Source of the DNA: Desulfobulbaceae bacterium
GTDB lineage: Bacteria; Desulfobacterota; Desulfobulbia; Desulfobulbales; SURF-16
Reading direction: 5' to 3'
Length of the DNA stretch: 64,000 bases
Assembly: GCA_020444175.1 (NCBI GenBank)
Contig: JAHLLM010000003.1
Coordinates: 1-64,000 of the forward strand
In this document: piece after piece, positions 8,921 to 17,358 of the stretch
How the letters are laid out: every line of letters begins with the position of its first letter
Numbering within the stretch: position 1 is the stretch's first letter
Notes under the pieces: generated by a model
Database searches by the model: none
What the model saw: the letters and a program-made list of their open reading frames with translations, nothing else
Told to the model about the DNA's origin: nothing
Made by a program: the position numbers and the translations under genes

Positions 8921-9628
8921 ATGCACCTCTTTCACACGAAAAAAACCATTGTACTCATAACCTCATTTCTTTTTCTGGCTTTCCTGCCCCAAAGCGTTTT
9001 TGCTGAGCCCGTGACCGGATGCCACTGTTTCAGAAACCGTGCATATGACCCCAACAATACATTTGCGGCAGATGATTATATCCTGGCTTCAACGTTTAAC
9101 AGTCTTATATCGCGTTCATTCGACCTTCCGAAACGGCAGATTGTCATGCTGAAGATGCAGGGTGGGGTTGACCAGAATGATCTTCTCATAGGCCTGGAGA
9201 CGGAAAAAATCACGGGAGAGGAACTGCAGAAGCTCCTCGGTTTGCGCAAACAAAATGATTCATGGCAGACAATTCTCTCAAATCCTCTCCTGTCTGAAAA
9301 AATCAAAACCAGCCCTATTCTCAAACCCATTCAATCAGGTTTGGCACTTCAAGAAGCAGGAGCGAGAATTGCCGACAGTCTCATAGGGACATTTTATAAA
9401 GTTCCAGGGGAAACACTTGCAGAATTCAGATCATCAGGCCTGGATGAAAAAGAAATGACTCTTCTTTTTACCCTGTCCCATGCCAAGGGCGTCAAGGCCG
9501 GGGATCTGGCCCGACAATATCAAAAAGAGGGAAAAAGCTGGAGCGAAATTGCCGATAGCCTCGGCATCGAAGCAGGTCAAGCCGGAAAACTGCTCATGAG
9601 CTATAAGTCCGGGGAGGACACGGATTAG
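8921..9628 (+). CDS. exported protein of unknown function
   Basis: A 235-residue protein. The start at 8921 is preferred over the upstream ATG at 8876 because CAGGAG lies 8-9 nt before it and the protein then begins with a proper signal peptide (MHLFHTKKTIVLITSFLFLA, cleavage near SVFA-EP). The mature part opens with a GCHCFRNR segment and continues as mostly helical, hydrophilic sequence with many Lys and Glu residues. The single CHC is not a haem motif. An FNR-like palindrome upstream suggests redox-dependent expression. No family was recognised; cysteine-poor signal proteins of this kind are seen in iron- and sulfate-reducing bacteria. Confidence 0.8.
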   Translation: MHLFHTKKTIVLITSFLFLAFLPQSVFAEPVTGCHCFRNRAYDPNNTFAADDYILASTFNSLISRSFDLPKRQIVMLKMQGGVDQNDLLIGLETEKITGEELQKLLGLRKQNDSWQTILSNPLLSEKIKTSPILKPIQSGLALQEAGARIADSLIGTFYKVPGETLAEFRSSGLDEKEMTLLFTLSHAKGVKAGDLARQYQKEGKSWSEIADSLGIEAGQAGKLLMSYKSGEDTD

Positions 9629-9658
9629 ATTCGATTGATTTCAGGTTCAGGAAGTCTT

Positions 9659-10093
9659 TTAAGGCTTTACTACTTTTTCCTTATCAGGAATATCAAGTTG
9701 AGCATGGCGATTGGGCAAATCAGGCGACTCTTGGTCATCTTCGACTTTAGAGAGTAAAAAATGGTAGGCTTCCTTTAACTTCTTGGTGAAAAAAGAACCA
9801 ATCAGGAGGGGACTCCAGACCAGGCCGGCGGCACGCCATTTGGCGCGTGCCTTGCGGTCAACTTCATCGGTTGCCAATGTTTGCTTGAGTGGCTCGTATC
9901 CATTTTCCTGAATTTCAACGAGGTAGATCTTGGAAGTGCTGCTTTTGTAATGATAATCACAGGGAGTACGACCGATTTCTTCACCATTGACAAAAACCTG
10001 GGCTCCCGGGGGATCGGAAAAAAAAGCTGTCTTCTGGGCACAGGCACTGGTGAAAGCAAGAAGAAGAAAAATTGAGATCATTTTACGCAGCAT
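9659..10093 (-). CDS. PEGA-domain lipoprotein
   Basis: A 144-residue protein with a lipoprotein signal peptide (LLLAFTSAC, lipobox cysteine at residue 18). A PEGA domain follows, with SDPPGAQVFVNGEEIGRTP near residues 26-44. PEGA domains are short beta modules found in surface lipoproteins. The C-terminal half is basic and then acidic, with no recognisable domain. GAGG lies 6 nt before the chosen ATG. The gene converges on the plus-strand gene at 8921, with only 30 bp between stops. The cellular role is unknown. Confidence 0.8.
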   Translation of the reverse strand: MLRKMISIFLLLAFTSACAQKTAFFSDPPGAQVFVNGEEIGRTPCDYHYKSSTSKIYLVEIQENGYEPLKQTLATDEVDRKARAKWRAAGLVWSPLLIGSFFTKKLKEAYHFLLSKVEDDQESPDLPNRHAQLDIPDKEKVVKP

Positions 10094-10422
10094 GGCAAAC
10101 CTCTTAAAATTTTTTTGAGGTAATAAATTTTTTTCAATTTAAAACCGCACACTCCAGCCATAAGGCGAAAGAGAGTGCGGCATAAAGGTAACAAGCAATC
10201 ATCGGCTCCAGAGCAGGCCCTTAACACATTGTGACATACCTTTCTGTTCTTTTGTTCCAACTATTGACAAATCCTCCAAGGAGTAGAAAAGTAAATGAGC
10301 AATTATGATGCCAGCCCCATTTCTGAATCTGGCAGCGCCTGAGCCTTCCTTTTCCCCAGATAAGCAATTCATACGGAACGGAAAAATAAAAACTACCTTT
10401 TGAAGATATAATGGAGACGCCA
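10094..10422. other. 329-bp intergenic region before selenoprotein
   Basis: Divergent promoter region between the PEGA lipoprotein and the selenoprotein gene. It is AT-rich, with no gene and no clear operator. Overlapping minus-strand frames here (10078-10454) lack signatures. Confidence 0.4.
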
Positions 10423-10899
10423 ATGACCCCGGAAGAAATGAGAGAAAAAGCCATCGACCTTTTTAAAAAACGATTTCACTGAAGCCAGGCGATTCTGGCC
10501 GTGGGCCAGGAAAAACTGAACAGGGTGGATGAAGAGGTCATAAAAGCAGTTGGCGCTTTTGGAGGCGGCATTGCAAGTTCGGGCAACGTTTGCGGTATTC
10601 TTCTTGGCGGGGTAGCGTTGATCTCCTCCATACACAGCAGGGGCAATCTGGACGAAAAGGAAAATCCCAGGCTCTGGTCTCTGAGCTCCAGATTGATCAA
10701 GGAATTTGACAAGCTTACCGAGGAGTTCGGAGGCAGCAACTGCAGGGATATCGTCCACCTCGACTGGAAAGACAGGAATGCTGTTAAAGAATATTACTCA
10801 AATCCAGACAGCCGTCGCAGATTCTGCATTGAGCTTGTGGGTGATTTTGCCTTTATCCTTGGGGAACTCCTCGAAAAAGAAGCAGCCCGGGAAAAATGA
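10423..10899 (+). CDS. C_GCAxxG_C_C family redox selenoprotein (UGA at 10480-10482 read as Sec)
   Basis: If the in-frame TGA at 10480-10482 is read as selenocysteine, the gene encodes 158 residues. The ATG at 10423 has GGAG 6 nt upstream. The first 19 codons encode MTPEEMREKAIDLFKKRFH, then UGA, then SQAILAVGQEKL, the exact counterpart of the FNCSQAV motif with which C_GCAxxG_C_C (PF09719-type) proteins begin, so UGA replaces the conserved first cysteine. Downstream the family's later cysteines are present in NVCGILLGGV, SNCRDIV and RRFCIEL. A standard gene finder would start at GTG 10501 and lose the active-site residue. Members are putative thiol-redox proteins in anaerobes; the substrate is unknown. 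The stop codon lies inside the inverted end of a dispersed repeat (10897-11018). Confidence 0.82.
10480..10511 (+). promoter_or_regulatory. bacterial SECIS-like hairpin after UGA
   Basis: Starting 10 nt after the UGA, UUCUGGCC (10493-10500) pairs with GGCCAGGA (10504-10511), eight base pairs including one G-U, closed by the loop GUG. Counting the U of UGA as 1, the loop G-U is at 22-23, almost exactly where the SelB-contacting G-U sits in the E. coli fdhF SECIS. The hairpin is within the coding sequence, as bacterial SECIS elements are. Confidence 0.75.
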
Positions 10900-11018
10900 T
10901 GGCCTCGTAAAAAGCTCAGAAGCTGACCATCCGCCAACCTAATATCAACAGGTCCATAGGCCTCTGCGGCGGTTGAGGGATTTTTTCACCCGGTAGGACA
11001 TGAATGCGAACCCGTCAA
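10897..11018. repeat. MITE-like element, copy A
   Basis: Member of the dispersed family with imperfect inverted ends TTGAYGGTYTCGYAAAAARC. It begins at the selenoprotein stop codon, carries the core CTGACCATCCGCCAAC and ATATCAACAGGT, and ends ACCCGTCAA. About 20 bp of extra sequence sit near its right end compared with the 105-bp copies. It lies between the selenoprotein gene and the end of the convergent hydrogenase operon. Confidence 0.85.
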
Positions 11019-11046
11019 AAATAGAGGTCTTTTTTTTGGCGGCCTG

Positions 11047-12321
11047 CTAATGCACCGAGCAGGAAATACAGGGATCATAGGCCCGGACCAGCATCTCGGC
11101 CAGGAGCTCAATTTCCTTGTCCTGTTTGCCCTGCTCCACGCACCACTGGGCCAGGGCTTCAATATCATGATGAATATTGGCGTGATTCTGGCTGGTCGGA
11201 ATGACGCAGTCCGCTTTCCTTACCCTGCCCCGGCTGTCGAGTTCAAGGCAATGATATAAAATTCCCCTGGGAACCTCTACCGCGCCGACACCGGTACCTT
11301 CTTTTGCCTCCACTGCCTCTTTGGACTCCTGCCAGGGTGTATCAAGCAGGGTATCAATTATATCAATGGACTCCATAACCACCTGAACGCATTCCACCAG
11401 CTGGGCCACGTTATTCATAAATGGATTATGATTGACAGGTGAAAGACCGAGCTTTTCGGAAATTTCCAGAGGCAACGCATTCATCTCATTAAAATTATTA
11501 TTGAATCTGGCCAGAGCGCCGACCGCCAGTGCCCCCCGGGAAAGACGACTGAGCTTGGAGGTTGACCAGTCCGCCATATACTCGTTGGTCATGGCCCGGT
11601 ATTCATGCTCTTCTTTTACCACCCCGTCTGTTGAAACCAGCCGTCCGCCGATAAACGGGTAATCCCCCTCTCCCTTCAGGGACACAAATTCTGTTTCCCG
11701 TTCAAAAGAAGGAAGCTCAAACGTGGCAAAAAGATCGGCTGAGGAAGTGAAATCGGCGAGTGATTTTTTCAGACGCTCACCAAAGCTTTGAAGCTGGTGT
11801 TTATCAGGCAGCATGGTAAAGCCGCCAACCACCGTTCTGGTCGGATGCAGCCTGCGACCGCCTACCTCATCGCAGATATCATTGGCCAGCTGTTTCAGGC
11901 GCAGGGCCGCCTGCACCACTTCAGGATGGCTGTCAACCAGAGGCAGAACACTGCCCACTCCGAGAAAATCAGGCGCTGCCAGGAAATAAAGATGCAGGAT
12001 ATGGGACTGCAGGGTCTCCATATGCTTTAAAAGGATTCGCAACCTTGCGGTCTGTTTGGAAGGAATAAATCCCAGAGCGTTTTCCACCGCCCTTATGGAA
12101 GCCAGCGTGTGACCGATGGAACAGATGCCGCAGATCCGGCCACAGATATAGGGAGCGTTTTCATAATGTTTTCCCACCAGCATGGCCTCAAAAAAGCGTG
12201 GGGTTTCAACCACCTCCCAGTTGGCCTCCCGAACCAGGCCATCCTGAATACGGATGCGGATATTGCCGTGTCCTTCAACCCTGGTTAGATGCCTGATGTC
12301 AACATTGCAGTTTACCTTCAT
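11047..12321 (-). CDS. hydA: [NiFe] hydrogenase large subunit, group 3b / sulfhydrogenase alpha
   Basis: A 424-residue catalytic subunit holding the NiFe(CN)2CO site. The N-terminal cysteine pair is in RICGICSIGH near residue 63 and the C-terminal pair in DPCISC near 418. The four cysteines and the RxCGxC context are intact. The chain ends at the histidine of DPCISCSVH and is followed directly by TAG, so there is no C-terminal peptide for a maturation protease to remove. It is the last gene of hydBGDA and overlaps hydD by 4 bp. In the family, this subunit with HydD forms the hydrogenase half of a soluble NAD(P)-linked enzyme that can also reduce polysulfide. Confidence 0.93.
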   Translation of the reverse strand: MKVNCNVDIRHLTRVEGHGNIRIRIQDGLVREANWEVVETPRFFEAMLVGKHYENAPYICGRICGICSIGHTLASIRAVENALGFIPSKQTARLRILLKHMETLQSHILHLYFLAAPDFLGVGSVLPLVDSHPEVVQAALRLKQLANDICDEVGGRRLHPTRTVVGGFTMLPDKHQLQSFGERLKKSLADFTSSADLFATFELPSFERETEFVSLKGEGDYPFIGGRLVSTDGVVKEEHEYRAMTNEYMADWSTSKLSRLSRGALAVGALARFNNNFNEMNALPLEISEKLGLSPVNHNPFMNNVAQLVECVQVVMESIDIIDTLLDTPWQESKEAVEAKEGTGVGAVEVPRGILYHCLELDSRGRVRKADCVIPTSQNHANIHHDIEALAQWCVEQGKQDKEIELLAEMLVRAYDPCISCSVH

Positions 12322-13118
12322 GAATTCTTCTCCAACCTATGACGCATTTTCCGGGCAGCTTCTCCGAACCCGCCAAAACATTCAAGCCGGTCAAGCAGTC
12401 TTTCCTGGGGAATATTTTTTTGTTTTATAATTTCTTCCAGCTGCTCAAGGTTGGCAGCAGGCGCAGGCCCCCGGCAGCCCCAGCAGCCCATGCGGTTGGA
12501 AGTGCACCAGGAATCGCAGCCTGCCCTGGTCACAGGCCCAAGGCAGGGCTCGCCAAGATCATAGAGGCAGACATTCTCATTGGCCTTGCATTCCATGCAG
12601 ACCGGAAAGTTTGGATGACTAATCTCATGGCCAAGAACCAGTTTAGTAACAATCTTTTCAACCTCTTCTTTTTTGATGGGGCAGCCGTAAATTTCAAGAT
12701 CAACCGGAACAAAGGCGCTGATCGGCCGCGCCTCCCTCGTTTCAATTGGAAAATCGCCATACACCTCCTTCTTTACCCACTCAAGATCATGAAAGCGGTT
12801 TTTCAACTGATTAACTCCGCCAAAGCAGGCGCAACTCCCCAGGGCGACAAGAGTCCCGGCATTTTCACGGATGCGTTTTAATCGTTCTTCCTCGTCTGCG
12901 CGGGTCACCGATCCTTCCACAAAAGCGATGTCATACTCATCCGATTTTTCCTTCATCCCCTCCCGAAAATTGACAATCTCAACAAGAGAGAGAAAAGAGA
13001 GCAGGGTTGCTTCATTATTTAAAATCTGCAACTGACAGCCTTCGCAGGAACTGAGATCAAAGAAGCCAACCCTTGGTTTTACCACCGGGACTCCGAGAAA
13101 CGTTCGCTCTGTCTTCAT
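12318..13118 (-). CDS. hydD: [NiFe] hydrogenase small subunit (sulfhydrogenase delta)
   Basis: A 266-residue iron-sulfur subunit that passes electrons between the NiFe site and the diaphorase half. The proximal-cluster motif CEGCQLQIL is near residue 26 and ALGSCACFGGVNQL near 115. CMECKANENVC and a cysteine-rich C-terminal stretch (GCDSWCTSNRMGCWGCRG) supply ligands for further clusters. There is no twin-arginine signal, which fits a cytoplasmic group 3 enzyme. It starts 14 nt after hydG and overlaps hydA. Confidence 0.93.
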   Translation of the reverse strand: MKTERTFLGVPVVKPRVGFFDLSSCEGCQLQILNNEATLLSFLSLVEIVNFREGMKEKSDEYDIAFVEGSVTRADEEERLKRIRENAGTLVALGSCACFGGVNQLKNRFHDLEWVKKEVYGDFPIETREARPISAFVPVDLEIYGCPIKKEEVEKIVTKLVLGHEISHPNFPVCMECKANENVCLYDLGEPCLGPVTRAGCDSWCTSNRMGCWGCRGPAPAANLEQLEEIIKQKNIPQERLLDRLECFGGFGEAARKMRHRLEKNS

Positions 13119-13132
13119 TTCATTATCCCCTT

Positions 13133-14044
13133 TCAGATTGCTTCCTTAAGATTGAGCACGGACCAGTAATCAAAAACAGGCCCCTCTATGCATGTGTAGG
13201 TGGAGCCGATATTGCACCGGCAGCATTTACCGCGACCGCAGTGCATGCGGCGCTCCAGCGACACAAACATTCTTTCCATGGGCAGCCCGGCCCTGGTCAG
13301 CATATCGCAGACAAATTGAAACATCACCGGCGGTCCGCAGACAATGGCGTAGGTCTTTTTCCTGAAATCATCATATGAACCGCTGTCGATTCGTTTCTGC
13401 AGAATTTCGGTGATCAAACCCACCGGTCCGGTCCATTTATCATCCGCTTTATCCACAATAATATCCAGGTTGATATCAAACTGCTTCCACATGCCGTACT
13501 GATAGGTAAAGAGCAGTTCCAGCGGCTCCCGGGCTCCGTAGATGATGTCAACCCTGCCGTAGCGGCTGCGATTTTCAAGCACAGACATGATGGGCGAACG
13601 CAGGGGGACAATGCCAAGTCCTCCGGCAATAAGCAGGATGTCATTGCCCATCATCTTGTCCACCGGGAAATGGGTGCCAAAAGGACCGCTGATTCCCACC
13701 CTGGTTCCCCTTTGCACCCGGTCCAGAAAATTGGTCATCTTGCCCACTCCCCGGATGCAGAGCTCCAGGTCGCCATGCCGGATGGGCGATGATGAAATAG
13801 AAAAAGGCGCCTCACCAATACCGGGAAGCTCAAGCATGACAAACTGACCCGGTTTGAAATTGAAATTTTCGCGTTCCTTTGGATCAATAATCTGAATCTG
13901 GTAGAGCTTTTCCGTAGCGGTAAGAGGATAGACATTGGTAATCTCAGCCTTATACGAGTATTCAAAATGGGCAATTCCCGGCCTGTCGTTTTTCAGACCG
14001 CGGCTGTCGGCAAGATCGATAAATTGCAGTTTGTTATCCATCAT
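13133..14044 (-). CDS. hydG: FAD/NAD(P)-binding hydrogenase subunit gamma
   Basis: A 303-residue ferredoxin-NADP reductase-type flavoprotein, the diaphorase that links the hydrogenase to NAD(P)H. The FAD domain has FKPGQFVMLELPG and APFSISSSP (residues about 60-85). The nucleotide-binding domain has LLIAGGLGIVPLRS near 150 and IVCGPPVMFQF near 250. The C-terminal CGRGKCCRCNIGSTYTC binds a [2Fe-2S] cluster as in dihydroorotate dehydrogenase electron-transfer subunits. The start overlaps the end of hydB by 4 bp. Confidence 0.92.
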   Translation of the reverse strand: MMDNKLQFIDLADSRGLKNDRPGIAHFEYSYKAEITNVYPLTATEKLYQIQIIDPKERENFNFKPGQFVMLELPGIGEAPFSISSSPIRHGDLELCIRGVGKMTNFLDRVQRGTRVGISGPFGTHFPVDKMMGNDILLIAGGLGIVPLRSPIMSVLENRSRYGRVDIIYGAREPLELLFTYQYGMWKQFDINLDIIVDKADDKWTGPVGLITEILQKRIDSGSYDDFRKKTYAIVCGPPVMFQFVCDMLTRAGLPMERMFVSLERRMHCGRGKCCRCNIGSTYTCIEGPVFDYWSVLNLKEAI

Positions 14045-15081
14045 TTTTCACTTCCCCGTACGCTGGCAATCACTTCCGGCACCGTAATATCAGCCAGGCA
14101 GGCCTCGCCGCAACGGCCACAGCCGACACAGAGCGATTCTTCATAGGCCTCAACAAAGCCGCGATGTTTATGGTAATAGCGATATTTCAGCCTGGTTGAA
14201 CTTTCAGGCCTGAAGTTGTGCCCACCGGCCACTTCGGCAAAGTCAACAAGATTACAGGAATAAAGCTGTTTTACCTTACGGGCATGGCTGAAATCCATGT
14301 TCACCTCCTGCTCAACCCCATAGCAGTAACAGGTGGGACAGACATTGGCGCATGTTCCGCAGGACAGACACCTGTCACCCCATTCCTTCCAAACCTCTGA
14401 TTCAAATTCCATATCAAGAATTTTGGTGAGATCCGAGGTGTCCACTTCGCAGGTAAACAAACTCCTTTTTTCAGAAGCCGTCTTCCTGAACAACAGGTGA
14501 TCTTCATGGGTGGCCTCCCGCGTTTCCAGGCGCTCCAGTATATGATACGCCCTGGCGGATCGCACCTCAGCCATGTATTCATCTTCCATGCGGGTCAAAA
14601 AAAGATCAAACCCGCCGAGCACCGAATCGGCTCCCATTGAATGACAGAAACAGGAAGGGGTCGGCAGGCAGGAATGCCCAACAATGAACATGTTGGAACG
14701 TTTCGCCCCATAGAATGGATTGGGATAAAGATCTCCCATCAGTACCTTGTCCAGCTTATTCAAGGCATTGATGTCACAGGGATGGAGACCGAAAAAGACG
14801 TGGGCCTGATACGCCCCGAAATCGACATGCTTCTGCCAGTCGTTATTCTCAAAGGTAAAAGTACAGAGATTCTCGCGATAGGGTAGAAAATAGTTCTTGG
14901 CGGAATGAATGGTCTGCCCGTAGTCCAGTTTCAGGTCTTTGAAATCATAGACCACATCAAAATCGTACAATGTGGAACCATTCACATGCCTGCCCTTTTC
15001 CACCGGCCCGACTATGCGGTTTACCGACAGGAGCTCAAAGAGTGTTTCCACTTCGCTGGCTTGAAAAATCTTAAAAATCAT
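14041..15081 (-). CDS. hydB: 4Fe-4S hydrogenase subunit beta
   Basis: A 346-residue iron-sulfur subunit that carries electrons between HydG and the hydrogenase dimer. The start at 15081 is chosen because GGAGGGCC lies just before it; the longer open frame from 15114 lacks such a site. Two C-terminal ferredoxin-type clusters are visible, in CLSCGTCANVCPTC near residue 240 and CVGCGRCGEAC near 320. The N-terminal part carries HPCDINALNKLD and further cysteines (SCLPTPSCFCH) typical of the family. First gene of hydBGDA; its promoter should lie at 15082-15200. No hydrogenase maturation (hyp) genes are in the window. Confidence 0.92.
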   Translation of the reverse strand: MIFKIFQASEVETLFELLSVNRIVGPVEKGRHVNGSTLYDFDVVYDFKDLKLDYGQTIHSAKNYFLPYRENLCTFTFENNDWQKHVDFGAYQAHVFFGLHPCDINALNKLDKVLMGDLYPNPFYGAKRSNMFIVGHSCLPTPSCFCHSMGADSVLGGFDLFLTRMEDEYMAEVRSARAYHILERLETREATHEDHLLFRKTASEKRSLFTCEVDTSDLTKILDMEFESEVWKEWGDRCLSCGTCANVCPTCYCYGVEQEVNMDFSHARKVKQLYSCNLVDFAEVAGGHNFRPESSTRLKYRYYHKHRGFVEAYEESLCVGCGRCGEACLADITVPEVIASVRGSEK

Positions 15082-15395
15082 AGGCCCTCCGGCTTCAGGA
15101 TTAAGCCGCCTCACCCGTTGGAATCATTTGAAGCGGCAAATTTCGCCTGAGTAATGCTCATATAAACCTCAGTCTGCGATATGCTGCGGCTAAAAGTCAA
15201 GTATGAAATATAATTGGTATTTTTAAAAAAAAAGAGTCTTTAAAAATTACGAAGAAAGACCATACATAATTCTGGAAGCAGATAAGCAGAAACTGCTCTT
15301 TTGGGGAAGAAAAGCTTGTGCACGGTAAATATTTTTGATAGTGGTTTTAAACAGACGGTATTTTTCTGATTTCTTTAAAAAAAATGGGGAATTTT

Positions 15396-15935
15396 ATGAA
15401 GCTCAAACAAGTATTGCGGCTTGCGGCAATCTCAATTTTCTTCTTGAACATGGGCATGCTGTGTCCTCATGCCGAAACCCTTGCCAACGAATCGGATGCA
15501 AGCAGCCGCTGCGACAGCATTACCCTTGAAAATGCCGCGGCCTTTCTGCTTGTTCCTGCTGCCGACCTTCAGAAAAGGAGCAGCGACGTTATGGTTTCTC
15601 CTGAGGATATGCAGAAAAAAATCTATAAAGCCCCGCCATACAGTTGCATCATCAGCTCAAAATCAAATTTTCTCAAATCCATTAACTATGTCACCTATGA
15701 GTACAGCGATCCGGGTAAGGCACGTGCAGAGTTCAACACAATGCAGCAGAACTTTGGCACCGTCTCTAAAGTGGATGTTGTACCGGGTATCGGCGATACC
15801 ACGTTCCACGTGGCAGACAACCGTTTCCAGCGCATGGTTGCCATCAAGGGCAATGTCGTCATTGATGTGCTGAACCCGAAAGATTTCGAAATTCAAAAAC
15901 AAATCATGCAGCAAATTTTAAAAGGATTGAGATAA
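15396..15935 (+). CDS. secreted protein of unknown function
   Basis: A 179-residue exported protein. The start at 15396 is preferred over 15384 because GGGGAA precedes it by 4 nt. The signal peptide runs MKLKQVLRLAAISIFFLNMG with cleavage near PHAE. The mature chain begins with a cysteine (SSRCDSI) and has a second in YSCIISS, a possible disulphide. The pattern of a lone beta-rich domain ending in VVIDVL...QIMQQILKGL recalls small periplasmic proteins annotated as hypothetical in many Desulfobacterota, but no named family was recognised. It is divergent from hydB. Confidence 0.78.
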   Translation: MKLKQVLRLAAISIFFLNMGMLCPHAETLANESDASSRCDSITLENAAAFLLVPAADLQKRSSDVMVSPEDMQKKIYKAPPYSCIISSKSNFLKSINYVTYEYSDPGKARAEFNTMQQNFGTVSKVDVVPGIGDTTFHVADNRFQRMVAIKGNVVIDVLNPKDFEIQKQIMQQILKGLR

Positions 15936-16058
15936 CGGAACAACACGAAAACCTCGACCGGCTGTGACAATTCTTATTTCTGATTACCAACGAATTTCAG
16001 CCAATGATATATTATTGGCTCATTAACAGTTTGATTTGTAGACATAAAATGCAAATGG

Positions 16059-16153
16059 TGTCATTTCGACCAACGGGAGAAATCTGTCACCACAGATATT
16101 AAGATTTCTCACATCCGTTCCGGTGAGCGAGCTTGTGAGACACCGAAATGACA
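16059..16153. repeat. palindromic repeat with TGTCATTTCG ends
   Basis: TGTCATTTCG (16059-16068) and CGAAATGACA (16144-16153) are perfect inverted ends. Internally GAGAAATCT and AGATTTCTC also pair. This resembles extragenic palindromes common in Desulfobacterota. It is distinct in sequence from the MITE family that follows it. Confidence 0.75.
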
Positions 16154-16226
16154 GGAAAAACTAAGACCTCTCTTTGTGCTGGCTGAAATACGCTGGTAAT
16201 CACTTTCTTATTTTCAGTGATGAAAA

Positions 16227-16331
16227 TTGATGGTCTCGCAAAAAGCTCTCAAGCTGACCATCCGCCAACGAAATATCAACAGGTTACATACTTGTCGGCG
16301 GCGGTTGAGGGGTTTTTTACGAAACCGTCAA
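16227..16331. repeat. MITE-like element, copy B (105 bp)
   Basis: The cleanest short copy. The left end TTGATGGTCTCGCAAAAAGC and the reverse complement of the right end, TTGACGGTTTCGTAAAAAAC, agree at most positions. The core reads CTGACCATCCGCCAAC...ATATCAACAGGTTAC. It lies 47 bp beyond the stop of the nitroreductase gene. Confidence 0.9.
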
Positions 16332-16378
16332 AATTGCCACCGCTTATCGAGGCCGTGGAAAGCTCAAGCAGTCATCGA

Positions 16379-17212
16379 CTAAAAAGAAACCCTGTTGACA
16401 GCCGCCGTGCGCATGGGAACAGTCCGGTGGTATTCCACCGCCGGTTTGCCAAAGGCCATGACATAGCCAAAAGTATGATCGCCAGGGATCCCTAATTTTT
16501 CTACAAACTCCGGCATCAACTCGGTAAGGGCCAGTTTTGCCAGACCATCCCACACAGTACCCAGTCCCAGGGTCTGAGCAAAGAGCTCAAAATAGGATAA
16601 GGCGATGATGCAGTCCTGCTCCGGGCAGGGGCAATTTTTCGGGGCGGTTGCGACAATCATATGGGGCGCTCCCCGAAACAGGGTATCTATCCCCTTTTCT
16701 TCCCAGAGCTTGACGAAGCCGGAGAAAAACTCCAGGTGTTCAGGAAGTTTGTCGGCACAGGAAAGTTCCGACAACCTGTCCATGATCGCGTTGCGCAGTC
16801 TGTCCATTGTTTTGCCGTTATCCACCACGGTAAAAAGCACATTCCTGGCATTGACGCCGGTCGGGGCCTGCCAGGCAACCTGCAGAAGCCGTTCCATTAC
16901 CGCAGGGTCAACATTCTCATCCTGATATCTGCGAACCGAACGCCGCCCCCGAATAAGCGCCTCCATTTTATCAGACTCGGGAAACATACCCTCAATCCCA
17001 AGACAGTCATCCGGCCCGAATCCGCCTATGGACACGGCACCGCTCGGGCAGACAGTAAGACAATGCAGACATTTAATGCACATGGAGGCCCGGTCGGCAA
17101 CCACCGCAGGAACATCCTCTTCCATGGTCAGCACACGCAACGGGCAATCAGACACACACGTCTCACAGCCTATGCAGCGCTCCAAATCCACTTCAAAATC
17201 AAGCGACTCCAT
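16379..17212 (-). CDS. nitroreductase fused to N-terminal ferredoxin domain
   Basis: A 277-residue flavoenzyme. Residues 1-65 form a two-[4Fe-4S] ferredoxin with CIGCETCVSDCP and CIKCLHCLTVCP. The FMN-binding nitroreductase domain begins near residue 85 with IRGRRSVRRYQDENVD and includes LLQVAWQAPTGVNARN and, near the end, FGYVMAFGKPAVEYHRT. Such fusions are frequent in anaerobes and are thought to pass electrons from ferredoxin to a flavin; the substrate is unknown. A cysteine-rich segment, NCPCPEQDC, near residue 190 is an extra. The gene stands between a cytochrome gene and the hydrogenase operon. Confidence 0.9.
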   Translation of the reverse strand: MESLDFEVDLERCIGCETCVSDCPLRVLTMEEDVPAVVADRASMCIKCLHCLTVCPSGAVSIGGFGPDDCLGIEGMFPESDKMEALIRGRRSVRRYQDENVDPAVMERLLQVAWQAPTGVNARNVLFTVVDNGKTMDRLRNAIMDRLSELSCADKLPEHLEFFSGFVKLWEEKGIDTLFRGAPHMIVATAPKNCPCPEQDCIIALSYFELFAQTLGLGTVWDGLAKLALTELMPEFVEKLGIPGDHTFGYVMAFGKPAVEYHRTVPMRTAAVNRVSF

Positions 17213-17358
17213 ATTCTCTCCTTTAAAATGCCTTTGAGGGCAAAAAAATTAAATAAAGACAGAAACTCCCCTTGGCTTTCACAGAGGCTGACGAGATTAT
17301 CCAAAATGGAATACAAGTTACGAGGTGTACTTGTGCTCATCGATATCAGGGTTTGATA

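Larger units (their letters stand above)
15936..16378. other. 443-bp repeat-bearing gap
   Basis: Lies between convergent genes. It holds the palindromic repeat at 16059-16153 and MITE copy B at 16227-16331. No gene was found. Confidence 0.6.

Noticed and set aside
10501-10899. Short version of the redox protein starting at GTG 10501
   Set aside because: No ribosome binding site there, and the conserved N-terminal motif lies upstream across the UGA codon.
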